Assembly: GCA_905233165.1 (NCBI GenBank)
Contig: CAJODL010000001.1
Coordinates: 186,001-250,000, forward strand
Reading direction: 5' to 3'
From: an uncultured Prevotella sp.
GTDB taxonomy: Bacteria; Bacteroidota; Bacteroidia; Bacteroidales; Bacteroidaceae
DNA length: 64,000 nt
The translations under genes and the position numbers were made by a program. Every line of letters begins with the position of its first letter. The first letter of the stretch is position 1. Below, in pieces: positions 43,043-51,028 of this stretch. The notes beneath the pieces are model-generated. The model had not been told where the DNA came from, searched no databases, and was given only the letters and a program-made list of their open reading frames with translations.

Positions 43043-43947
43043 CATGCTAATGCAGATGCTCCGAGTACAGCGGCATCTGCATCTTTCATAGTAGAAAGAA
43101 GTATCTTCACCTTTCCTTTAAAGATTGGCATGATGGCCTCTTCCATTGCTTCTTTTGTATATTTCAAGATGAAATCGCCAGCTTTTGCAAGTCCTCCAAA
43201 GAGAACGAAAGCCTCTGGGCTTGAGAAGACAACCATATCAGCAAAAGCTCTTCCAAGGCGAGTACCTGTCTCTTTGAAGATATCAATAGCTGTCTCATCA
43301 CCCTTTACGGCGGCATCATAAATATCTTTTGAAGTAAGGAAAGGAGTATTCCTCTCTTTTGCAGTCCTTACTATGCCTGTGGCAGAACAGTATGTCTCGA
43401 GGCATCCTCTTCTGCCACAGCCGCATAGACGACCATTACGTTCTATTATGACATGTCCCAATTCACCGGCAAAGCCATCATGTCCATAGACGAGCTGGCC
43501 ATTGATAACGATACCTGAGCCAACACCTGTGCCAAGTGTTATCATGATGAAATTGTCCATGTCTTTTGCTACACCATACATCTTTTCGCCCAAAGCAGCT
43601 GCATTGGCATCATTGGTAATGGTTACAGGAATGTTCAGTTCTTCACGAAACATCTTTGCAAGTGGAACCTTATCCTGCTTCCAAGGAAGGTTAGGGGCCA
43701 TCTCTATGTTGCCAGTATAATAGTTGGCATTAGGGGCTCCTATTCCCAAACCAACGATTTCATCGATTGAAACATTGTTTTTGGCAATAAGGTCTTTTGC
43801 CAGTTTACTTACTGTCTTTACATATTCCTCCAAGACTGGAAGGGATTGTGTTTTTACAGAGTCTGTTCCAAGAACGTTTCCTGCTTTATCAACTAATCCT
43901 ACAACGGTATTAGTACCGCCAATGTCTATACCAAGTGCGTAGTTCAT
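43036..43947 (-). CDS. ROK family sugar kinase (glucokinase-like)
   Basis: A 303-residue kinase of the ROK family. It starts MNYALGIDIGGTNTVVGLVD with the ATP-binding DIGGTN motif at residues 8-13. It contains LGIGAPNA, the catalytic-loop NDANAAALGE, and the ROK zinc motif GCGRRGCLETYCS. It phosphorylates glucose or a related hexose with ATP. It lies 27 bases downstream of uxuA on the same strand, at the end of the uronate cluster, so another hexose-type substrate is possible, although a true 2-keto-3-deoxygluconate kinase belongs to another family. Confidence 0.9.
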   Translation of the reverse strand: MNYALGIDIGGTNTVVGLVDKAGNVLGTDSVKTQSLPVLEEYVKTVSKLAKDLIAKNNVSIDEIVGLGIGAPNANYYTGNIEMAPNLPWKQDKVPLAKMFREELNIPVTITNDANAAALGEKMYGVAKDMDNFIMITLGTGVGSGIVINGQLVYGHDGFAGELGHVIIERNGRLCGCGRRGCLETYCSATGIVRTAKERNTPFLTSKDIYDAAVKGDETAIDIFKETGTRLGRAFADMVVFSSPEAFVLFGGLAKAGDFILKYTKEAMEEAIMPIFKGKVKILLSTMKDADAAVLGASALAWQ

Positions 43948-43974
43948 GCTAAAAAGGGTGTATAGTTGTTTTAT

Positions 43975-45258
43975 TTAATCTTCAAAGAAACCTGGCTGTA
44001 CGTATTTTATGCCTAATTCCTTATCAACAGTTGCAAGAATACCTTCTACCTGAGCCAAACCAAACATTCTGCCCAGGAAAGAATAACCGGCATTATAGCC
44101 CTTATCCTCGTCACCCAACATTGTCATGCCATGATCGACACGCATTGGGAGATCCTGTGTTGTTGGTTTGCGGATTTGCTTTCTGCGCTGCTCCTCCTTT
44201 TCAAAGATGCGGGCCAGTTCTACGAGGTCTGCACGACCACCCAAGTGACTTGCCTCTGTAAAGTCTCCATTAGGGAAGATGTGGCAAGAGCGCAGGTGTA
44301 CAAAGTGGGTACGCTCGTGGTATTTCTCTGCCAGATAAGTGATATCATTATGACCACCTGCTGAGAGACTGCCTGCACAGAAGGTAAGACCATTATGTAT
44401 GTTTGGTACAGCATCGAGGAATGTCTGTATGTCGCTGTCGCAGTTGAGAATACGGGGCAATCCAAGAATTGGGAAAGGAGGGTCATCTGGATGTATGCAC
44501 ATATCGATGTCATATTCATCGCATATTGGCATGATAGCCTCTAACCAAGTCTTCATATTCCTTTGCAGGTCTTCCTTTGTAACACCATCATATAGTGCCA
44601 GCAATTCACGGAATAACTCCAAAGGCTTTTCATCGCCCTCCTTGAAGTTTCCAGCAACAAAACCTTGTGTCTTTATGACGATATCATCCACCAGCTGATG
44701 GTCCTTCTCTGGGGTCTGCTGTGCTTTGAAAGCCTCAATCTCTGCCATCAGGTCACGTCCAGCTACTGCCTTTGAGGCATTGCTGCCATTACCCTTTGCT
44801 ATAGCTTCCCATTCTTCTTTGGCACCTTTGCGCTGAAGGAGATAAATGTCGAAGTATGCAAACTTAGGCCAAGAGAAATACAGGTTTGTTGCTCCATTAG
44901 GATTCTCATGATAGATATCTGTACGAGCCCAGTCAAGTACAGGCATGAAGTTGTAGCAAACACAATGGATGCCCTCTTTTCCGAGGTTTGTCAGAGACTC
45001 CTTATATACTTCTATCTGCTGGTCTCTGTCCTTACCGCCATATTTTATTGTTTCTGTTACAGGAAGAGACTCAACGACACTCCATTTCATGCCGTAGCTC
45101 TCAATATATTCCTTGAGATCACGAATCTTTTCGCGTGACCAGACCTGTCCTAAGGGTTCATCATAGAGAGCTGTTACAATACCCTCTACTCCCAGTTGCT
45201 TCAACATGGCAAGAGTAATCTTGTCATTCTTGCCAAACCAACGCCATGTTTTTACCAT
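43975..45258 (-). CDS. uxuA: Mannonate dehydratase
   Basis: Dehydrates D-mannonate to 2-keto-3-deoxygluconate in glucuronate breakdown. The 427-residue protein starts MVKTWRWFGKNDKITLAMLKQLGVEGIVTAL and holds the UxuA blocks CVCYNFMPVLDWARTD, CIHPDDPPFPILGLPRI (metal and substrate ligands), LTFCAGSL and MRVDHGMTMLGD. The TIM-barrel fold and length match the family. It is preceded on the strand by the SDR gene proposed to make its substrate; a 55-base gap between them carries a TTTTCG/GTTATC repeat tract. Confidence 0.96.
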   Translation of the reverse strand: MVKTWRWFGKNDKITLAMLKQLGVEGIVTALYDEPLGQVWSREKIRDLKEYIESYGMKWSVVESLPVTETIKYGGKDRDQQIEVYKESLTNLGKEGIHCVCYNFMPVLDWARTDIYHENPNGATNLYFSWPKFAYFDIYLLQRKGAKEEWEAIAKGNGSNASKAVAGRDLMAEIEAFKAQQTPEKDHQLVDDIVIKTQGFVAGNFKEGDEKPLELFRELLALYDGVTKEDLQRNMKTWLEAIMPICDEYDIDMCIHPDDPPFPILGLPRILNCDSDIQTFLDAVPNIHNGLTFCAGSLSAGGHNDITYLAEKYHERTHFVHLRSCHIFPNGDFTEASHLGGRADLVELARIFEKEEQRRKQIRKPTTQDLPMRVDHGMTMLGDEDKGYNAGYSFLGRMFGLAQVEGILATVDKELGIKYVQPGFFED

Positions 45259-45261
45259 TTC

Positions 45262-45312
45262 TAATAGTTTTCGTTTTCGTTTTCGTTATGGTTAACGTTA
45301 TCGTTATCGTTT
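45262..45312. repeat. Short tandem repeat tract 3' of the SDR gene
   Basis: Hexamers TTTTCG x3, then GTTATG/GTTAAC/GTTATC x2. On the sense (minus) strand these read AACGAT/AACGAA, purine-rich. The tract starts one base after the SDR stop (45314) and fills the gap to uxuA. Confidence 0.85.
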
Positions 45313-45313
45313 T

Positions 45314-46126
45314 TTACATTGCAAAAGTATTGAAGCCACCGTCAACGACTGCTACAGTACCTGTCACGAATTTTGCTGCGTCAGACATCAGGTAGTGTAT
45401 TGTTCCACAGAGTTCTTCTGGTTCACCCATTCTGCCGAATGGTGTCTGGCGGATAACATCCTGACCTCTTTGTGTATATGTGCCGTCAGGATTGGTGAGC
45501 AGGGCACGGTTCTGTTCTGTAATGAAGAAACCTGGTGCAATAGCGTTAACACGTATTCCCTCACCAAATTTCTTAGCACATTCTGTAGCCATATATGCTG
45601 TGAAGTTAGAGATACCAGCCTTAGCAGCAGCATATCCACATACACGAGTCATAGGACGGAAGGCTGCCATAGAAGAGAAGTTGATAATGCTTCCCTTGCC
45701 TGCTTCTACCATAGGTTTGAGGAATATCTGTGTAGGAATGACTGTACCTGTGAGGTTGAGGTTCAACACTGTTTGGAAAGCCTCTGTCTGCAGGTCAAAG
45801 AAATTCTGATCAGGGGTGATTGTTGCACCAGCCATATTTCCACCGGCAGCATTGAGAAGGGTATCTATCTTCTTGTATTTTCCTACGATATAATCGCATG
45901 CCTGCTGAATGTTTTCTTTGTTCATAACATCCATCTTGACAAATTCACAAGCACCTCCAGCAGCGGTGATATCATCTACAATTTGCTTTCCAACGTCTTC
46001 TTTACGTCCTCCGATGATAACTTTTGCTCCCTCAAGGGCGAGATATTTTGCGATACTGCGGCCTAATACGCCTGTTCCACCTGTGATGACTACGACGTAG
46101 TCCTTGATGTTAAATAGATTATTCAT
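45314..46126 (-). CDS. SDR oxidoreductase, probable D-fructuronate (mannonate) reductase
   Basis: A 270-residue short-chain dehydrogenase/reductase. The nucleotide-binding motif is TGGTGVLGRSIA, then the NAAG element LLNAAGGNMAG, catalytic Ser in INFSSMAAF and the YxxxK pair in YAAAKAGIS. The next gene, uxuA, consumes mannonate, so this is very likely the SDR-type fructuronate reductase that substitutes for the classical UxuB (polyol dehydrogenase family) in Bacteroidetes. The promoter TTTG-N22-TAACTTTG lies 40-73 bases upstream (46199-46166). It is the first gene of the three-gene uronate operon. Confidence 0.88.
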   Translation of the reverse strand: MNNLFNIKDYVVVITGGTGVLGRSIAKYLALEGAKVIIGGRKEDVGKQIVDDITAAGGACEFVKMDVMNKENIQQACDYIVGKYKKIDTLLNAAGGNMAGATITPDQNFFDLQTEAFQTVLNLNLTGTVIPTQIFLKPMVEAGKGSIINFSSMAAFRPMTRVCGYAAAKAGISNFTAYMATECAKKFGEGIRVNAIAPGFFITEQNRALLTNPDGTYTQRGQDVIRQTPFGRMGEPEELCGTIHYLMSDAAKFVTGTVAVVDGGFNTFAM

Positions 46127-46165
46127 AATTGTAATATATAATATTGTTTTTTGGTTTCACGAATG

Positions 46166-46199
46166 CAAAGTTAGTCTTTTTTTTGCAGAAAACGACAAA
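46166..46199 (-). promoter_or_regulatory. Uronate operon promoter
   Basis: Minus strand: TTTG 46199-46196, spacer 22, TAACTTTG 46173-46166. Confidence 0.6.
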
Positions 46200-46239
46200 A
46201 TGGCTGAAAAATTAACAGAAATAAAAATTATTTGTAATA

Positions 46240-46809
46240 TTACAAGAATAATACACTGTCAGGTCCTTCATTAAAGAGCAAATCCAAGATGGAAAGGTTT
46301 GAAATAAACCCATGACGCTTTTGGAAAGTCTGGTAATATGGTTTTATCTCTGTCTTGTCAGATGGCTTCTGAAATGTCTTTTGTCTTAGAATGTCATCGC
46401 CACCCAATAGTTCTATCATTTTCTTTGTGATAGCAAGATTATAATCTGCCAAAAGTTCCCATTTCTCCGAGAAAAACGGCTTTATATCATCAGCGTAATA
46501 ATCGAAAAACGGCGACATTCCGTAGGCAGAGGATAAGGCATTCCAATGAAGATGCCTCCAGTTTCCGTGGTCGCTGATAAGAATGTCTCCTGTGGTGATA
46601 TTTCCTTCTTTTGTTGGAACAGAAACAGGAACAGTAAGCATCTGCGTACCATTGGCAGTAGCAATTATGCAGCGATTGCGTTCTGTCTGCTTCTGCCATC
46701 GCTCACCATTATCGATGATGTCTTCCAGGACTCCTGTCGTACCATACTCCTGTAAGGTCGCGAGAAGTTCCTGATACCACTCTATATTTCCGAAATATGT
46801 GGTGTGCAT
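46240..46809 (-). CDS. WbqC family protein
   Basis: A 189-residue protein of the WbqC-like family: TTYFGNIEWYQELL at the start, then WQKQTERNRCIIATANGTQMLTVPV, HWNALSSAYGMSPFFDYYADDI, and LLGGDDILRQKTF. In O-antigen clusters WbqC members appear beside sugar aminotransferases and may act in nucleotide-sugar synthesis, but in Bacteroidetes the gene is common in housekeeping contexts. No signal peptide. It starts inside the 3' end of the CPBP protease gene (28-base overlap) as the last gene of the operon. Confidence 0.85.
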   Translation of the reverse strand: MHTTYFGNIEWYQELLATLQEYGTTGVLEDIIDNGERWQKQTERNRCIIATANGTQMLTVPVSVPTKEGNITTGDILISDHGNWRHLHWNALSSAYGMSPFFDYYADDIKPFFSEKWELLADYNLAITKKMIELLGGDDILRQKTFQKPSDKTEIKPYYQTFQKRHGFISNLSILDLLFNEGPDSVLFL

Positions 46810-47594
46810 CGTGGTGTCTTTATGAGTTGATACAATGATGGGAGAGCGATGAGGAGAGATGCTATTACAGCCTGTGCTACAGCAAGTTGATTGCCGTTAA
46901 AATAATCTGCCATCTTTGCATCAATAGGCAGTGTCGGGAACAAATTCAGCATCACATATGCAAAGCTGTTGTTTATCCAGTGTACGATTGTTCCGGGAAA
47001 AATGCTGCCGGTTTTGACGAAGAGCCACCCTAAGAATATTCCGAACACAAGGGCTGCTGGTATCTGTGCCGGATTAGCATGAACAGCGGCAAAGAGTATT
47101 GACGAGATGATAATAGCATACCATTCTGAGGCGATATTACTTTTACCCTTTTCTTTCCACCATTTTGTCAAAGCCCTTATGATGGCACCTCTGAAAATCA
47201 CCTCTTCTGCCAGTGGTGCCAGCATGCAAATGATAAAATATCCTTCACTGCTCTTCAGCATTTCTGCCAACGTTTCTCCGATGAGATCTTGACGCCAAGT
47301 CTCAGGTATGAACTCCTGTGCCCATGTTATTGGTATGATGGCTCCGATGGCGAACAATGCGGACCATATCAGGGTTGCCCATGGTCTTGTGCGTATGTAA
47401 TTACGACTTATAGGACACCATCTGAGGGCGGTGAAAAGGATAATGACAAATATCGAGCATGTTGCAGAACTGATGAGCAATATCGTCGAAGAATCAGTAT
47501 CTGGAAACCATAGTTTTGATATTGTGCTGGCAGCAAAGCCTGTGAGCAGTTGTGCTGCAACGAATATAAAAAGGTATAGTATGGTCTTTTTCAT
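46782..47594 (-). CDS. CPBP family intramembrane metalloprotease
   Basis: A 270-residue integral membrane protein with about eight hydrophobic segments. The CPBP/Abi signature is complete: LAEEVIFRGAIIRAL (motif 1, EExxxR), FAAVHANPAQIPAALVFGIFLGWL (motif 2 with histidine) and HWINNSFAYV (motif 3 with His and Asn). Family members include prenyl-protein endopeptidases and bacteriocin self-immunity factors. It overlaps the HAD-RibF gene by four bases upstream and WbqC by 28 downstream, so it is translationally coupled to both. The substrate is unknown. Confidence 0.9.
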   Translation of the reverse strand: MKKTILYLFIFVAAQLLTGFAASTISKLWFPDTDSSTILLISSATCSIFVIILFTALRWCPISRNYIRTRPWATLIWSALFAIGAIIPITWAQEFIPETWRQDLIGETLAEMLKSSEGYFIICMLAPLAEEVIFRGAIIRALTKWWKEKGKSNIASEWYAIIISSILFAAVHANPAQIPAALVFGIFLGWLFVKTGSIFPGTIVHWINNSFAYVMLNLFPTLPIDAKMADYFNGNQLAVAQAVIASLLIALPSLYQLIKTPRCTPHISEI

Positions 47595-49063
47595 ATCTTC
47601 TTGATGTCCTTTTTTATTTGTTCCATAAGTTCCTGTGGCGATGAGAACGGCCTTTCTTCCCTTATGTATCTCTCGAATTCTACAGTAATCTCCTTGTCAT
47701 AGAGGTCTTCGTTGAAATCGAGAATATATGTCTCTATTGTCAGTCGGTGTCCGTCAAAGGTAGGGCGGGTACCGATATTTGTCATAGCCCTGTGGTTGCC
47801 TACTCTGGTGGCATATACACCGTTAGGAGGCAGCAGCTGGTCCTCCTGAGGTATGATATTAGCAGTCGGGAAACCTATCTTCCTGCCATTCTGATGCCCC
47901 TTGACAACCTTGCCTGTGATGGAGAACTTCCGTCCCAGACCTTTATTGGCAGCTTCTATGTCTCCGCTGATTATCAGTTTTCTGACAACAGAAGAAGAAA
48001 CATGATTGCCCGAATCCTCCCTCGGGGTGGCCTGAATTACCTCGATGCCAATCTCTTTTCCGTATCTCTGGTAGTCTTCAAAAGTCTCTTTCTGTCCTTC
48101 TTTCTTTGCACCAAATCTGTTATCATAGCCCACAACAAGCACTTTTACTGCCATTTCATCGTGCAGCATCTTCATAAAATCGTATGCTGTGATTTTGGAG
48201 AAATTCTCGTTGAAAGGCATGATGGCAACGCAGTCAAGTCCTGTCTTCAGAAGCTGGCGTTCCTTCTCCTTAAGGGTGGTGATATATTTTGGTATAAACG
48301 AACAGTTAAACAGGGCCTTTGGATGACGATCAAACGTAATTGCCATAGTTGCCAGCGGGGTAGGGCTGTCTGCTGCCACCTCTTTCAGTTGGTTGATGAT
48401 GTGTTGATGCCCCAAATGTATTCCGTCAAAGTTTCCAATTATGGCTGCCTTTGGCTGCATCCACGCATTTCCGCTGGGGTCATGAATAGTCTTTATGCCC
48501 ATATAGATAGCCCCAATGCTGTTGGTCAGGCTGTCATCAACAAAGAAGATATTGTCTGCCGAAACACCTGTCTTTTCGATTACTTCTTCATAAATCCTTT
48601 TGTCAGGCTTTATCATTCCGAGGTCACATGACAGGAAGATATTGTCAAAGTAATCCTCTACCTTTCTGCCGTCAGCGCTGAAGAATTTCTTTGAGTGCTC
48701 CCAATGAATCCAGTTGGTATTTGACAGGAGAGCCGTCTTATATCCGAGGGTATCGTGATAATGTTGAATGATGCGCAGTTTCTCCACCGGAATGCCAGTA
48801 AGCAGTTCGTTCCACGCCCAGCAAATCTCCTCGTCAGTAGCGTTGCAATGGCTCTTTTCGCGTGCCTCCTGACAGAAATTCTCGTTGGAACCGCCTAATT
48901 CTATTTCGTGAAAGAGGTCTTCGCTCCGATGTTCGTCAACATAACTGGCTATCTCTCCACACCCTACCTGTCGCAGGGCCTGGATGCAGCGCTGTTTGTC
49001 GAGACTGACGATGACAGCCCCAAAGTCAAAGAGCAATAGTTTACAAGAGTGATTGGATGGCAC
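47591..49063 (-). CDS. ribF: Fusion of HAD phosphatase with bifunctional riboflavin kinase/FMN adenylyltransferase
   Basis: One continuous 490-residue frame. Residues 1-205 are a HAD-IA phosphatase of YihX-like type: LLLFDFGAVIV (motif I, with DFG replacing DxD), LLSNTN (motif II), GMIKPDKRIYE (motif III lysine) and FFVDDSLTN (motif IV). From about 207, PKAAIIGNFDGIHLGHQHII begins a complete RibF: FMN adenylyltransferase domain (FDRHPKALF, VVGYDNRFGAKKEG, SSSVVRKLI) and riboflavin kinase domain (GRKIGFPTANI, PPNGVYATRV). RibF makes FMN and FAD. The phosphatase part may remove phosphate from a riboflavin precursor or FMN. Overlaps flanking genes by 23 and four bases. Confidence 0.92.
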   Translation of the reverse strand: MPSNHSCKLLLFDFGAVIVSLDKQRCIQALRQVGCGEIASYVDEHRSEDLFHEIELGGSNENFCQEAREKSHCNATDEEICWAWNELLTGIPVEKLRIIQHYHDTLGYKTALLSNTNWIHWEHSKKFFSADGRKVEDYFDNIFLSCDLGMIKPDKRIYEEVIEKTGVSADNIFFVDDSLTNSIGAIYMGIKTIHDPSGNAWMQPKAAIIGNFDGIHLGHQHIINQLKEVAADSPTPLATMAITFDRHPKALFNCSFIPKYITTLKEKERQLLKTGLDCVAIMPFNENFSKITAYDFMKMLHDEMAVKVLVVGYDNRFGAKKEGQKETFEDYQRYGKEIGIEVIQATPREDSGNHVSSSVVRKLIISGDIEAANKGLGRKFSITGKVVKGHQNGRKIGFPTANIIPQEDQLLPPNGVYATRVGNHRAMTNIGTRPTFDGHRLTIETYILDFNEDLYDKEITVEFERYIREERPFSSPQELMEQIKKDIKKI

Positions 49064-50228
49064 TGTCTAAATCTTTTATCTGGCTGTCACGCTTATCAAG
49101 AGAATTGTTCCTGTCTATGAGGAAGAAAGTCGGAATTTGTGTCACATTATACTTTTGTATGTATTCAGACTCAACCCCTTCTGGATCGTGAACGCACACC
49201 CAAGGCAGGGCTGCTGTTTGGGTCTTCCAATAATGTTCGTTGTCATCGACGCTGACTTGGTAAATCTCAAGTCCCTGAGCATGATATTTGTTATAGACAT
49301 CACGCAGCATCATGATTCTCTGCATAGAGTTCGGCATAGAGAAGGCATGGAAGTCGAGCAGTACCACTTTTCCCTTAAACTCTGTCAGCGAGCGTTTCTT
49401 GCCCTTGTTGTCGATGAGTGGTATGTCAAAGACAGACACCACCTGAATCTTGTCAGGGTCTATTGCTGGTCCATATTGCCTTGCCTGTTTTATGCGCAAA
49501 GCTTTCAAGCCTTCAATAGCAATGTTATGCAGGTTCTCGGCCCTTTCTATCTTCTTTCCTTCTTCATCGTTGTAATATGTATCCCACGCTGTTGCAACAG
49601 CAGCAAAGGTGCGGATATCCATTTCCGATTCCTGTGGCTGGAAGATGTGCCTGCCACCCAGCATCTGGAAGAGTGCGAAATAAGATGATGCCGCCTTTGG
49701 GTCTTTGAAGATATAGTTGGTGCGAACATAGTCCTTATACCGCTCTATGGTATTGTTTATGCTGTCCTCTGTCTCCTTGACGCTTATGCCGTAAGCATTA
49801 CTTATAGCGATAGCCTTCGTCAGCAGTTGCTGCTGAAGCAGAGATAGTTCCTTTATCCTCTTGCAGTTGTCGCTGCCCTCGACTTCATATTTTGACGCCA
49901 TCGTAGGGAAGGAGGCTGTAAACGTAACCGTTTCCGTTGAGTCGATGCTGACATTGATAATGTTGCCTGCAATGCGGAGACGGTAGAACTCAGGGGCATC
50001 ATTTTTGTCGCCAGAGAATTCAAAATCGCCGCTTTCATCGAGCACAACGGAATCCATCGTGACAGGACCTTCAAGACTCATGTGCTCAAAATAGAGGGTA
50101 GAATCCTTTGCCTCTGTTATTGTTCCCTTAACCTGAAACTTATTGTTGTTGCATGCACAAAGCACAAATGCCAACAGGAAGCACAGTGTTGCATGCAGAG
50201 CATTTGTTTTAGTGAAACTTTTCATCAT
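49041..50228 (-). CDS. Thioredoxin-like lipoprotein lacking CXXC
   Basis: A 395-residue lipoprotein precursor; signal and lipobox (LAFVLCAC) end at about Cys26. A DUF4369-type beta domain follows (FQVKGTITEAKDSTLYFEH), then a helical linker, then a TlpA/thioredoxin-like domain (VSVFDIPLIDNKGKKRSLTEFKGKVVLLDF). The redox site is replaced by DFHAFSMPNS, with no cysteines; the cis-Pro loop (NVTQIPTFFLID) is kept. So the fold is preserved but oxidoreductase chemistry is not. It heads an operon with HAD-RibF, CPBP and WbqC. The start could be the second Met at 50225. Compare the Cys-less protein at 14175-15125. Confidence 0.85.
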   Translation of the reverse strand: MMKSFTKTNALHATLCFLLAFVLCACNNNKFQVKGTITEAKDSTLYFEHMSLEGPVTMDSVVLDESGDFEFSGDKNDAPEFYRLRIAGNIINVSIDSTETVTFTASFPTMASKYEVEGSDNCKRIKELSLLQQQLLTKAIAISNAYGISVKETEDSINNTIERYKDYVRTNYIFKDPKAASSYFALFQMLGGRHIFQPQESEMDIRTFAAVATAWDTYYNDEEGKKIERAENLHNIAIEGLKALRIKQARQYGPAIDPDKIQVVSVFDIPLIDNKGKKRSLTEFKGKVVLLDFHAFSMPNSMQRIMMLRDVYNKYHAQGLEIYQVSVDDNEHYWKTQTAALPWVCVHDPEGVESEYIQKYNVTQIPTFFLIDRNNSLDKRDSQIKDLDSAIQSLL

Positions 50229-50247
50229 TATTATAATTTTTCGCGTG

Positions 50248-50278
50248 CAAAGGTACGATTAAGTTATGAGAAATGCAA
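50248..50278 (-). promoter_or_regulatory. Promoter of the thioredoxin-like/ribF operon (TTGC-N19-TACCTTTG)
   Basis: Minus strand: TTGC 50278-50275, spacer 19, TACCTTTG 50255-50248. The spacer is nearly identical to those at 11415-11433 and 32220-32238. Confidence 0.85.
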
Positions 50279-50329
50279 AAAAATAAGAATTTATTTTTAT
50301 TTTGTGAAATTTCCATGACGGAGTACCTT

Positions 50330-50841
50330 CTACTGCGCTATCACGACCTTCTTACCTTGATGGACATACACACCCTTCTTGGTAGGCTTGCCTGTAAGCT
50401 TCCTACCAGTCAGATCATACCATGTATCATCACCTTGAACTTTAAACATTGTACCTTGAACTGTATGAATATCCGTGGGTTGTGCAGCGTCAATCCATTC
50501 GAAACAATCGATAAAGTCAATGGCCAACTTCGTCATGAACGTGCTACCAGTTTTTAGATGGTCGCTGTCGCTAAAGGTATCGTCAATGCGGTATATATCG
50601 TTTTCACCGTCGGGATGGGCATCTCGGAAGGCAAGGTAGTTGCCGTAAGGCACAACCGTATCACCTTTCGAGTGTGCAAACTGTATGCGGTGCTGAGGTT
50701 GCCAGCCAGTACAGACATTGTTGGATTCCAGGGCATAGCGCATATCTTCATAGGCATTGCCCGTCAACGCGCCTGTGCCCATGCTCCCTGTACCACTGCA
50801 CACAGCAGTATCAAAACGTAACATAAAGAAATCCTTTTCAT
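50330..50841 (-). pseudogene. Truncated secreted esterase/peptidase-like gene
   Basis: ATG at 50841 begins a good signal peptide, MKRISLCYVLILLCAVVQ ending GAWAQ, but the frame stops four codons later. From about 50770 another frame reads ALTGNAYEDMRYALESNN, then HRIQFAHSKGDTVVPYGNYLAF (the acid-residue region of an alpha/beta hydrolase), SDSDHLKTGSTFMTKLAIDF (catalytic-His region), and a C-terminal WYDLTGRKLTGKPTKKGVYVH motif. The body of the hydrolase, including the nucleophile elbow, is missing. A large internal deletion joined signal peptide to C-terminus, with a frameshift. Confidence 0.75.
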
Positions 50842-50980
50842 AATCTTGTGTTTGTTAAAAAATATATCTTTCTTCATCTGTCTGAGGTGTATTTTCAACA
50901 ACTTATGGCAGTTAAAAATACACTTTTCAAACGAAACGGCCAAATAAATAGGCAAAAAAGTGCGAAAGGTTTATAGAAAT

Positions 50981-51015
50981 AAAAATCCCGAATAAATGTA
51001 CTATTCGGGATTTTT
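50981..51015. terminator. Bidirectional terminator after the surface protein operon
   Basis: A perfect 14-bp stem AAAAATCCCGAATA/TATTCGGGATTTTT (50981-50994 with 51002-51015), loop of seven. The minus strand continues with TTTTTATTT. It ends transcription of the 51029-63414 operon. Confidence 0.9.
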
Positions 51016-51028
51016 ATTTCGTTAGGAT

